A stretch of 64,000 bases of DNA from JAJDIA01 sp031555145 (GTDB lineage Bacteria; Bacteroidota; Bacteroidia; Bacteroidales; Tannerellaceae), in assembly GCA_031555145.1 (NCBI GenBank), contig JAVBUR010000067.1, positions 43,437-107,436 of the forward strand. Reading direction: 5' to 3'. Position numbers and translations under genes: made by a program. The notes beneath the pieces are model-generated. The model worked only from the letters and a program-made list of their open reading frames with translations. It was not told the DNA's origin and made no database searches. Positions 16,456-25,416 of the stretch are shown here, one piece after another (positions within the stretch are counted from its first letter, which is position 1; each line of letters begins with the position of its first letter).

Positions 16456-17421
16456 ATGTACGATCTGTTATCAAAATATTTGGCAGGAGATATTTCTCCA
16501 GAAGAAAAAGAACTCTTTTTTCAGCATCTGCGGGAAAATACTGATTTGAGAAAAGAAGCAGCAAGTATACAAAATTTATCGGCTCTTGTTTCCATGGCAA
16601 AAGAGAATCGTCCGGCTTCAGACAGACAATACCAATCATTTGTCAGCCAACAGAGAAAGCGTACGCTCCTACTCAATGTACGAAAAATTGCCGGATACGC
16701 AGCCATCATGGTATTCGCCATATTATCGACCTATTTATTTATGACATACACGGAAGAAAAAGTCGATGGCCTTGCCCGCTATCAAGAATTCTCAACACCA
16801 CCCGGGCAGCGAGCCAAAGTATCATTGGCTGATGGCACAGAGGTTTGGTTGAATGCGAATTCTACGTTACGTTATCCGGAGCTATTTGACTTGAAACGAC
16901 GGGAGGTTGAGTTACATGGAGAAGCCTTTTTTGAAGTGAAGGAGAACAAAGAAAAGCCCTTTATAGTCAAGACAAGCAAGATGGATATAAAGGTGACCGG
17001 AACCAAATTTAATGTGAGTGCATATGATACGGGAGCGTATTTTGTCGCATCCTTACTTGAAGGCTCCATTTCGGTCTCTTCTGCAAACAACAGGGAACGT
17101 GTATTTTCATTGCATCCGCAGCAACAGATAAGAGTATCGGATAAATCATCAGAAGTATCCCGGTTTGAAAACCTTGATTTTTTGTCATGGAAAGAAGGTG
17201 TCTTCATTTTTGATGACATGTTATTAACGGATATTATAAAGAAACTGGAACTATTTTATGACGTATCTATTGTTGTTCAAAATACAGCACTTGGGAATTT
17301 CCGCTATACAGGGAAGTTTAGACAAAGGGATGGTGTGGAAAGTGTTTTGAAGAAGCTACAGATTGTATACCCTTTCGCATACACGAAAGACGATGAACAG
17401 AATCTGATTGTTTTGGAATAG
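16456..17421 (+). CDS. FecR-family anti-sigma factor
   Basis: 321 residues with a cytoplasmic N-terminal part (MYDLLSKYLAGDISPEEKEL, the anti-sigma region), one transmembrane helix (about residues 76-92, AAIMVFAILSTYLFM), and a periplasmic FecR domain starting around YQEFSTPPGQRAKVSLADG. A C-terminal STN-interacting DUF4974-like module (about 255-320, DMLLTDIIKKLELFY) is present. I use the ATG at 16456; a GTG at 16405 gives an unlikely extension. It should hold the sigma factor until the SusC STN domain signals substrate binding. Confidence 0.95.
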   Translation: MYDLLSKYLAGDISPEEKELFFQHLRENTDLRKEAASIQNLSALVSMAKENRPASDRQYQSFVSQQRKRTLLLNVRKIAGYAAIMVFAILSTYLFMTYTEEKVDGLARYQEFSTPPGQRAKVSLADGTEVWLNANSTLRYPELFDLKRREVELHGEAFFEVKENKEKPFIVKTSKMDIKVTGTKFNVSAYDTGAYFVASLLEGSISVSSANNRERVFSLHPQQQIRVSDKSSEVSRFENLDFLSWKEGVFIFDDMLLTDIIKKLELFYDVSIVVQNTALGNFRYTGKFRQRDGVESVLKKLQIVYPFAYTKDDEQNLIVLE

Positions 17422-17540
17422 ATGAAGACATAAAAACACACTCTTTTGAGCTACTTTCTCTACTATGCGGAACACATGTGTAACCTTAAAAACAGAATGC
17501 CTATGGTTTAAAAACAGAGAGATCTTTATCTAAATAAGAA

Positions 17541-17568
17541 GTTGGTTGATGCAGGAACATCAACCAAC
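17541..17568 (+). promoter_or_regulatory. Hairpin in the susC 5' leader
   Basis: An 11-bp perfect stem (17541-17551 with 17558-17568), 6-nt loop, in the 203-bp gap between fecR and susC. No U-run follows, so it is more likely an RNA structure or operator-like dyad than a terminator. Confidence 0.5.
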
Positions 17569-17624
17569 CATGATATCTAACACTCTTAGTCAAAAAAAGT
17601 ATTAAACATTAATTTTACAAAGGT

Positions 17625-20600
17625 ATGGAAAAATATGCTTTGTTAGGCTTACTATGTCAGAGAAAACACCTAAAGAAGTTTTTTAATGTTATGAGAATTT
17701 CTACAGTACTGTTGTTCATCTGCTTCTTTGCCTCTTACGCATCAAATGCAAACTCACAAAATGCAAAAGTGAACATTACAAACAATCGTATGACAATCGG
17801 TGTCTTTATCAAAAAGGTCGAAATGGAAACTGATTATATGTTTGTTTATAACAAAGAAGAGATTGACGTAAACAAAACGGTGTCTTTACAAAAAGGACAA
17901 AATACAGTTGTAGATTGCCTGAACCATATTTTTGAAGGGACAGGTATATCGTATGTTTTTGAAGACGATTATATCGTATTGACAAAACGTGGACAAAAAC
18001 AATCACAAGTAGCATCTGTTGACCAACAAGTCGGAAGAGTAATCCAGGGAGTGATTACCGATGAGACGGGAACAACTGTCATCGGGGCAAATGTATCTGT
18101 GAAGGGAACGACACAAGGTACTATCACCGATTTGGATGGTAAGTTTACCCTTGAAGTGCCATCGGATAATGCGGTACTGGTTATTTCCTATATCGGATAC
18201 ATCGAACAGCAAATTGTGATTAAGAATCAAAAAACATGGTCGATAGTCTTGAAAGAAGAGGCCTTGAATCTGGACGAAGTGGTGGTTGTAGGCTATGGAA
18301 CGCAGCGTAAAGGGAACATTGCAACTTCTGTAACAACCGTTAAATCAGATATCCTTCAGGATCGTTCGGTTCAGACTATCGGTGAGGCATTACAGGGACA
18401 AGTTCCGGGACTGAGTGTGACATCCAAAGCGGCTCCGGGAGAATCTCCCTCCCTTCAATTACGTGGGTCTTCGGTTTTGAATGCAAGTAATTCTTCTTCT
18501 CCCCTAGTGTTGGTGGATGGCGTTCCTGCCGACTTTAACTTTTTGAATCCGGAAGATATAGAAAGTATTAATGTGCTGAAAGATGCTGCGTCTTCAGCTA
18601 TTTATGGTTCACGTGCTGCCAATGGTGTACTTTTGATCACGACAAAACGTGGCAAAATGGGAAAACCTACTTTCCGCTATAACGGATCTATCGGAGTTAA
18701 TACACCGATGTATATGTCGCAATCAATCAGTTCTGTTGCATATGCAAGAATAAAGAATGAAGCAGAAAAGAATATGGGACGTGCTTTGATTTATTCGGAT
18801 GAGGATATTGCGATGTTTGCCGCCGGTACAGATCTGAACCGTTATCCCAATACAGACTGGTTGGATTTGACAATACAGAATAGTCTGACTACGCGCCAAA
18901 CGTTGGAAACTTCTGGTGGAACAGAGAAAGTAAAATATTTGGTAAGTGCAGGATTTGATCATCAAACAGGGGTTTTTCCGCAAACACAGCAAAATGTCTT
19001 TAATGTGCGTTCCAGCACAGATATTTCTATTACCCGGAAATTTGGAGTCTCTTTCGATATACGTTATCAATTGAGAGACATGGAAGCATTGAACAACCAG
19101 GAAGATATTTACAAGCAGATCTTATATTCGGATCCCACGATGGTGGCGTATTACACCGACGGTTCATATGGGGATAATGCCGGTTTTTTTAGAAATCCAT
19201 TAGTCCCTCTGTATGAAGGTGGTCAAAAGTTTACAAACAGGCATGAAGCATCAGGAATTTTTAAGCTCGATTATGAATTGATTGAAGGGCTGAAGTTTTC
19301 CGGTATAGCAAATGTGAAGTATACATTCAAGAATGAGGAGGCAAGGAGTCGTAAAATGTTTTATAAAAACTATTTTACACAAGCTGTTTTTGAGAGTGGA
19401 CAAAATTCCTTCTCAGATCGTCGTGATTATAATGCCTATTATAATTTACAGGCTTTGTTGAGTTATAAGAAGAGCTTTGGTCTTCACAATTTGGATCTTT
19501 TGGCTGGATATCAACAGGAAAGTGAAAATTCAGACTGGCTGAGTGGTGCCCGCTCCGGTTATCCGACCGATCTTGTCTGGGAACTGAATCCGGGACCAAA
19601 AGATAATTGGAGCAACGACGGGAATGGCCAACATTGGGCATTAGCTTCTTTCATCGGCCGTATCAATTATGATTATGACAATAAGTATATTCTATCATTG
19701 AGTATGCGTTCGGATGCTTCTTCCAGTTTTGCAAGAGAAAGTCGCTGGTCTACCTTCCCCTCTGTGGCCGTTGCCTGGAGAATTTCTCAGGAAGCCTTTA
19801 TGAAGCCGACACGTGACTGGTTAGATGATTTGAAGATCAGAATGTCATGGGGCCAGACCGGTAGTGCAACCGGACTGGGGCTTTATCCGAGTTATACATT
19901 GATTGCGACAGGAGGTATGATACTGAATAATACGTATCAACAGATCGCATCGCTGAAAACAATCGGGAATCAGGATTTGACATGGGAGCATACCGATATG
20001 CTGAACTTTGCTTTGGATGTAAAAATGCTAAACAGCCGTTTGAATTTTACAGGGGAGTATTATATAAAGAATACAAAGGATATTTTGTTGGAGATCCCAG
20101 TTCCCTTGGAGTATGGTTTTGGTAAGCCGAAAGTAAATATTGGAGAGGTACGCAATAAAGGATGGGAACTGTCTTTAAACTGGAACGACCGGATGAATGA
20201 TTTCGGCTATAGCATCTCCGGAAATTTATCGGATAACCGGAATGAAGTGATCGACTTGGGGGATACGGGGCCGTGGAAAGGTTCCAATACCTATACGGAA
20301 GAAGGATTACCATTCAATTCGATTTACGGATACGAATCTATGGGCTTATTTCAGTCTGACGAAGAAGTGGCCAATGCTCCTTTCCAACATTCTAATACTA
20401 AAGCCGGCGATGTCCGCTATAAAAACCAGAATGGTGATGATAAGATTGACGCAAATGACCGTGTCGTGTTAGGTGACCCTTATCCACACTTCCTGTATGG
20501 CTTAAATCTGGGTTTTGATTACAAGAACTTTGATCTTAAAATGTTCTTCCAGGGAATTGGCAAAAAAGACCGTGTCATTTTGGATCAGTTTGTAAGGCCA

Positions 20601-20951
20601 TTTTTTGATTCGGCTATTTTTGAACATCAGTTGGATTACTGGAGCCCGGAAAATACAGCCGCCAAATATCCGCGTATATTAAATAAAGATGACGGATCGC
20701 ACAATTATCAGCAATCGGATTTCTGGATGATTAATGCGGGGTATTTGCGGATGAAAAATTTGCAGATAGGGTATACTATTCCACGTGAGATCATCAGAAA
20801 AGTTGGTTTTGACCGAGTCCGTTTGTATCTCTCAGTAAATAATTTGTTTACAATCTCTGATTTTGTTCCGGGTATGGATCCGGAATCTGCCAGTGCCATA
20901 GCCTATCCGTTTGCCCGGATGTATTCATTTGGTTTGAATGTACAACTTTAA
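17625..20951 (+). CDS. SusC/RagA-family TonB-dependent outer-membrane transporter with STN domain
   Basis: 1108 residues. Order: long signal region (hydrophobic around residues 24-40, ending near YASNANSQ), an STN signalling domain (about 53-120), a carboxypeptidase-regulatory-like beta-sandwich starting GVITDETGTTVIGANV, the DEVVVVGYGTQRK segment leading into the plug, the plug with LVLVDGVPADF and DAASSAIYGSRAANGV, then the 22-strand barrel ending in YSFGLNVQL. It should import an oligosaccharide across the outer membrane with SusD as lid, powered by TonB. The STN domain links it to the FecR/sigma pair just upstream. A -1 start alternative is the Met at residue 23. Confidence 0.96.
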   Translation: MEKYALLGLLCQRKHLKKFFNVMRISTVLLFICFFASYASNANSQNAKVNITNNRMTIGVFIKKVEMETDYMFVYNKEEIDVNKTVSLQKGQNTVVDCLNHIFEGTGISYVFEDDYIVLTKRGQKQSQVASVDQQVGRVIQGVITDETGTTVIGANVSVKGTTQGTITDLDGKFTLEVPSDNAVLVISYIGYIEQQIVIKNQKTWSIVLKEEALNLDEVVVVGYGTQRKGNIATSVTTVKSDILQDRSVQTIGEALQGQVPGLSVTSKAAPGESPSLQLRGSSVLNASNSSSPLVLVDGVPADFNFLNPEDIESINVLKDAASSAIYGSRAANGVLLITTKRGKMGKPTFRYNGSIGVNTPMYMSQSISSVAYARIKNEAEKNMGRALIYSDEDIAMFAAGTDLNRYPNTDWLDLTIQNSLTTRQTLETSGGTEKVKYLVSAGFDHQTGVFPQTQQNVFNVRSSTDISITRKFGVSFDIRYQLRDMEALNNQEDIYKQILYSDPTMVAYYTDGSYGDNAGFFRNPLVPLYEGGQKFTNRHEASGIFKLDYELIEGLKFSGIANVKYTFKNEEARSRKMFYKNYFTQAVFESGQNSFSDRRDYNAYYNLQALLSYKKSFGLHNLDLLAGYQQESENSDWLSGARSGYPTDLVWELNPGPKDNWSNDGNGQHWALASFIGRINYDYDNKYILSLSMRSDASSSFARESRWSTFPSVAVAWRISQEAFMKPTRDWLDDLKIRMSWGQTGSATGLGLYPSYTLIATGGMILNNTYQQIASLKTIGNQDLTWEHTDMLNFALDVKMLNSRLNFTGEYYIKNTKDILLEIPVPLEYGFGKPKVNIGEVRNKGWELSLNWNDRMNDFGYSISGNLSDNRNEVIDLGDTGPWKGSNTYTEEGLPFNSIYGYESMGLFQSDEEVANAPFQHSNTKAGDVRYKNQNGDDKIDANDRVVLGDPYPHFLYGLNLGFDYKNFDLKMFFQGIGKKDRVILDQFVRPFFDSAIFEHQLDYWSPENTAAKYPRILNKDDGSHNYQQSDFWMINAGYLRMKNLQIGYTIPREIIRKVGFDRVRLYLSVNNLFTISDFVPGMDPESASAIAYPFARMYSFGLNVQL

Positions 20952-20965
20952 TAAACTGAAAAGAA

Positions 20966-22573
20966 ATGAAATCTATAAAAATATATATCTGCATAGCCAT
21001 GATGACGCTGTTTTTCTCATCATGTGATAGTTTCCTTACAACTCCTCCGTTGGATCAGATATCTGAAGATCAGTGGTGGAGTGATAAGAACCAGGCAGAA
21101 ATGATGGTAAAAGGGGCTTACGAGTATCTATATGGTGTGAATGAAGTGGTCCTTCGAGATTGCTTTAGTGATAATGCTACACACCGTGAAATTAAATATA
21201 AGGAAGTAGGTAATGGTACTTATACCACTCAGAGCGCGGCTGTCAAAGATGAATGGAAGTATGCTTCTCTTGCTAAATTGAATTATATATTAGAAGGTCT
21301 TGAGAAAGCAAGAGGTCAGATATCGGAAGATATGTACCTACGTTTTAATGCTGAAGTGCGCTTTATCCGTGCTTTCGTTTATTATGATATGGTCTTCTAC
21401 TTCGGAGATGTCCCTTTGATCACTAAAACATTGAGTGTGTCCGAATCTCGTGAAACATCTCGTCAACCCCGACAGGAAGTGCTGAACTTCATTATGAAGG
21501 AACTGGAAGAAGGTGTGCTTCCGAATATTGATAAAGTTTCTGTGACGGAAAGTGGTCGTGTAAACAGGCAGACAGTAAATGCATTCTTATCCCGTATTTA
21601 TTTGCATGAAAAGAATTATGAAAAGGTGTTGCATTATACGAATGAAGTTGTCCGCTCTGGAAAGTATGAACTGCATGCCAGCTATGAAGGGTTATTTCGC
21701 CCACAGGCTGATGCAAGTAATAAGGAAGTGATCCTTGAGCATCAATATAGTTCCCCTTTATATGTACATGTACTGAATAGAAACCTGTCTCCGGCATCCT
21801 CTATCTATGCCGGTTGGTCTCATGTACTGGCTTTACAGGAATTGGTGGACGATTATGAATGTGTAAACGGCCATTCTGTTTCTGCATGTGAATCTTTAGG
21901 TTGTGAATATTTCCAATTACGGAAAAATGCAGAGACAGAAATACATCGTGGCGAATACGACTTTCGTGATCCCCGGCTAGCCGCTACGATCATGTGGCCG
22001 TATTGGGAATGGAAAGTAAATGGGAACGTTCTTTCCCGTTATGGGGTTGACGATCCGAATAGTGCGGATTATGTGAAAAAAGAAACACATATGAGTGGCT
22101 TTTTAGTAACCAAATGGGTGGATTTACAGGGAGAATATGCAGACCGTACGCGTGGAGAAAAGAATCTAACGATCCTGCGTTATGGTGATGTCCTGCTGAT
22201 GCGTGCAGAAGCATTGATCGAATTAGGACAGGATTTGAGTGAAGCTGTTGCTCTTATCAACCAGATCCGTAAAAGGGCTGGAATGCCTGACATATCACTG
22301 GCTTCACAGTCGGCATTGCGTGAAAAACTGCGTCATGAAAGGCGTATAGAAACTGCTTTTGAAGGTTTGCGCTATTATGATATTATTCGTTGGCATATAG
22401 GAGATAAAGTAAAGTCCGGTAAAGTGTATGGAGCACGGTTGAAAGCAATCAGTGAAACGATGGATAATAAGTTTATAGAGGATCGTTTTTGGAATGATAA
22501 AATGTATTTATTCCCGGTCCCGCAGGAAGCAATAGATAATAACCCGAATTTAGTACAAAACACTGGTTGGTGA
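20966..22573 (+). CDS. SusD/RagB-family outer-membrane glycan-binding lipoprotein
   Basis: 535 residues with a lipoprotein signal (MKSIKIYICIAMMTLFFSSC) and early motif SFLTTPPLDQISEDQWW typical of SusD proteins. The TPR-like helical scaffold includes ADAVRFIRAFVYYDM-type sequence (here AEVRFIRAFVYYDMVFYFGDVPL), and the C-terminal SusD part has LRHERRIETAFEGLRYYDIIRW and ends near NPNLVQNTGW. It lies 14 bp after susC and forms the lid and binding subunit of the SusC transporter. Ligand identity cannot be read from sequence. Confidence 0.96.
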   Translation: MKSIKIYICIAMMTLFFSSCDSFLTTPPLDQISEDQWWSDKNQAEMMVKGAYEYLYGVNEVVLRDCFSDNATHREIKYKEVGNGTYTTQSAAVKDEWKYASLAKLNYILEGLEKARGQISEDMYLRFNAEVRFIRAFVYYDMVFYFGDVPLITKTLSVSESRETSRQPRQEVLNFIMKELEEGVLPNIDKVSVTESGRVNRQTVNAFLSRIYLHEKNYEKVLHYTNEVVRSGKYELHASYEGLFRPQADASNKEVILEHQYSSPLYVHVLNRNLSPASSIYAGWSHVLALQELVDDYECVNGHSVSACESLGCEYFQLRKNAETEIHRGEYDFRDPRLAATIMWPYWEWKVNGNVLSRYGVDDPNSADYVKKETHMSGFLVTKWVDLQGEYADRTRGEKNLTILRYGDVLLMRAEALIELGQDLSEAVALINQIRKRAGMPDISLASQSALREKLRHERRIETAFEGLRYYDIIRWHIGDKVKSGKVYGARLKAISETMDNKFIEDRFWNDKMYLFPVPQEAIDNNPNLVQNTGW

Positions 22574-22599
22574 TGTATCAGATACATTTGATATAACAA

Positions 22600-22639
22600 G
22601 TTGTTTGGAGTGAGACTTAAAGATCTCATTCCAAACAAC
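22600..22639 (+). terminator. Intercistronic hairpin between susD and the GH2 gene
   Basis: A 16-bp stem (22600-22615 with 22624-22639, one G-U), 8-nt loop. No U-run follows, so it may be an RNA-stability or partial-termination element that sets susCD above the hydrolase. Confidence 0.55.
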
Positions 22640-22671
22640 ATCAGTTTCTAAATAATAAATAGAATGCTTAA

Positions 22672-25332
22672 ATGAAAAAATATATTATCCAAATACTATT
22701 TCTGATCCTAAATGTAGGCTTGTTCGCTCAGGATTTGCCAAAATTCTCAACCGCCGGTTTTTATGAATTACCTAATACCGGACGTGAGGTTTATTCGATG
22801 AATCTTGGATGGCGCTTTACCAAAGGAAATATAGAAGGTACTCCTTATGCACTGAATTTCGACGATTCCGAATGGCCGGTTGTATCATTGCCTCATGGTT
22901 TGGAATATTTGCCTTTAGAGGCTAGTGGATGTGTGAATTATCAAGGTGTAGCCTGGTATCGTAAACGGTTTACCCCGGATATAAAACTAAAGGGAAAACA
23001 ATTATTTGTGCACTTCGAAGCGATAATGGGTAAAAGTGAAGTATATGTAAATGGTGAGTTGGTAAAAAAGCATTATGGTGGTTACCTGCCTATCATCTTA
23101 GATGTTACAAATTCATTGAAATGGGAGCAGGAAAATGTCATTGCGGTAAAAGCCGATAATAGTGACGACCCTATTTATCCGGTAGGTAAACCACAAAACT
23201 TATTGGACTTTACCTATTTCGGAGGTATCTATCGTGACTGCTGGCTGGTCGCTCACAATGACGTGTTCATAACCAATGCAAATTATGAAGATGAGGTGGC
23301 AGGAGGAGGGCTGTTTATCTCCTACGCAAAGGTGTCTGAAGAAAAGGCGTTTGTCAATATGAAAGCACATGTCCGTAACCATTCAAAAAGGAACCAGTCT
23401 ATTACGGTTGATTTTGAATTGAAAAAGGCATCGGGTGAGCTTGTCTATCAGGTATCAAAAAAAATGACAGTAAAGAAAGGAGAAGCAGCTTATGCTGTTG
23501 CAAATGGGGTGCGAGTAGATAACCCGTCCTTATGGAGTCCGGAAAATCCTTATTTGCATAATTTAGACGTGATAGTCAAAGATGAGCGTGGACAGGTAAT
23601 AGACGGATATCGTCAGAGGATCGGCATCCGGAGCATTGAATTTAAACAGACCGAAGGGTTATGGATTAATGGTAAACGTTATGACGGTAAACTAATGGGA
23701 ACAAACCGTCATCAGGATTTTGCCGTTTTGGGTAATGCGTTACCAAATTCCATGCAATGGAGGGACGCTAAGAAACTACGTGATGCCGGATTGAAAGTGA
23801 TTCGTACACATTACGTAATAGATCCCGCTTTCATGGATGCTTGCGATGAGTTAGGCTTGTTTGCATTGGTTGAAGTTCCGGGTTGGCAGTTCTGGAACAA
23901 AGAGCCAATTTTCGGAGAACGGGTTTATTCGGACATACGTAATATGATCCGTATTCATCGCAATCATGCATCCTTGTTTTTCTGGGAACCAATTTTGAAT
24001 GAGACACATTATCCGGAGGAGTTTGCCAAAAATGCATTGGATATTTGCAAGGAAGAATACCCTTATCCTTACAGCGCTGTTGCTTGTGATGACGGAGCGT
24101 CAGGAGATCAGTATTATTCCTTATTATTACGTCCTGTTGAATCAAATTTACGAACGGATAAAACTTATTTCATCCGCGAATGGGGAGATAATGTAGACGA
24201 TTGGAATGCCCAGAACTCGGATAGCCGTGTAGCTCGTGGCTGGGGAGAAGTTCCTATGCTGATTCAGGCGGAACATTATGCAAATCCGCCCTATATAAAG
24301 GATTATCCGATCTTGTGTTATGAGACGATCTATCACAAACCCGACCAGATAGTAGGAGCCTGTTTCTGGCATTCGTTTGATCATCAGCGTGGTTACCACG
24401 CCGATCCTTTCTACGGCGGTATTATGGACGCTTTCCGTCAGCCGAAGAGTTCCTATTATATGTTTATGGCCCAACGTTCTCCGGAAAAGAGCGACCTGAT
24501 TGCCGATAATGGGCCGATGATCTATATTTCACATGAACTGACACCCTTTTCTCCGAAAGATATAACTGTATATTCTAACTGCGATGAGGTACGTTTGACT
24601 GTCTTTGAAGGAGGAAGGCAATATGTCTATAAAAAAGAGGCGAATCATAAAGGCATGCCATCTCCTATAATCACATTTAAGGATGCTTTTTCTTTTATGG
24701 AGTGGAAAGCGATGGCTCGTGGGAAGAAACAAGACGCTGCCTATTTGTTGGCAGAAGGATTAATGAATGGAAAGGTTGTTACCAGCCACAAACGTTATCC
24801 GTCCGGACAGGCCGACCATATTTCCCTTCGCCTGGACAATGAACATGTGCCTCTGAAAGCTGATGGATCCGATGTCGTTACAGTGATTGCTGAGGTGGTT
24901 GATAAACGGGGAACTGTAAAGCGGTTGAACAACGCTATGATCCGCTTCGAAATAAAAGGTGAAGGATCTCTGTTGGGAGATGCAGCTACGGGTACTAACC
25001 CGTCTTTGGTAGCATGGGGATCGGCTCCGATACTGGTTCAATCGACAACGGTGCCGGGTAAAATTAAAATAATAGCATCTATGCAAAGTCCGGGACAATC
25101 TCGTCCGTTGGAAGGAGTATTGGAGTTTGAAACCGTTGCAGATGATCAAAAGGAGATTTATTCACAAAAAGAATTATCCGATCTTGGCAAATCCAAATTT
25201 GATGAAACAGATGAGTTAGACAAAAATAATCTTGAGAGGGAATACAATCGCTTACGTAAAGAATTAAACCAGTTGAAGGTTAAAGAGGTGGAAAGGCAAC
25301 AAACACAATTTGGTGTTGGCATAAATGATTAA
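22672..25332 (+). CDS. Glycoside hydrolase family 2 protein (beta-galactosidase-like)
   Basis: 886 residues with an N-terminal signal peptide (ends near VGLFA-QD). The GH2 sugar-binding jelly roll covers about 40-190 (NLGWRFTKGN, WYRKRFTPD, VYVNGELV), an Ig-like domain about 200-320, then the TIM barrel from about 330 (GTNRHQDFAVLG). The predicted acid/base Glu is Glu444 (ILNETHY) and the nucleophile Glu503 (FIREWGDN). A DUF4982-like and a further Ig-like domain follow. The last 60 residues are strongly charged and probably a coiled coil (LEREYNRLRKELNQLK), unusual for this family. It is the enzyme of the sigma/FecR/SusCD unit. Confidence 0.9.
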   Translation: MKKYIIQILFLILNVGLFAQDLPKFSTAGFYELPNTGREVYSMNLGWRFTKGNIEGTPYALNFDDSEWPVVSLPHGLEYLPLEASGCVNYQGVAWYRKRFTPDIKLKGKQLFVHFEAIMGKSEVYVNGELVKKHYGGYLPIILDVTNSLKWEQENVIAVKADNSDDPIYPVGKPQNLLDFTYFGGIYRDCWLVAHNDVFITNANYEDEVAGGGLFISYAKVSEEKAFVNMKAHVRNHSKRNQSITVDFELKKASGELVYQVSKKMTVKKGEAAYAVANGVRVDNPSLWSPENPYLHNLDVIVKDERGQVIDGYRQRIGIRSIEFKQTEGLWINGKRYDGKLMGTNRHQDFAVLGNALPNSMQWRDAKKLRDAGLKVIRTHYVIDPAFMDACDELGLFALVEVPGWQFWNKEPIFGERVYSDIRNMIRIHRNHASLFFWEPILNETHYPEEFAKNALDICKEEYPYPYSAVACDDGASGDQYYSLLLRPVESNLRTDKTYFIREWGDNVDDWNAQNSDSRVARGWGEVPMLIQAEHYANPPYIKDYPILCYETIYHKPDQIVGACFWHSFDHQRGYHADPFYGGIMDAFRQPKSSYYMFMAQRSPEKSDLIADNGPMIYISHELTPFSPKDITVYSNCDEVRLTVFEGGRQYVYKKEANHKGMPSPIITFKDAFSFMEWKAMARGKKQDAAYLLAEGLMNGKVVTSHKRYPSGQADHISLRLDNEHVPLKADGSDVVTVIAEVVDKRGTVKRLNNAMIRFEIKGEGSLLGDAATGTNPSLVAWGSAPILVQSTTVPGKIKIIASMQSPGQSRPLEGVLEFETVADDQKEIYSQKELSDLGKSKFDETDELDKNNLEREYNRLRKELNQLKVKEVERQQTQFGVGIND

Positions 25333-25361
25333 CGGAATACACCTCGTATCTTATTGAGAGT

Positions 25362-25408
25362 AAAGGTCTTTGGGCAGGTATTATCCTCTTCCAAAGACCT
25401 TTTTTATA
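25362..25408. terminator. Terminator between convergent GH2 genes
   Basis: A 12-bp stem (25362-25373 with 25391-25402) followed on the plus strand by TTTTTT. It ends the SusCD operon. Confidence 0.85.
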
Positions 25409-25416
25409 ATGAAGAA

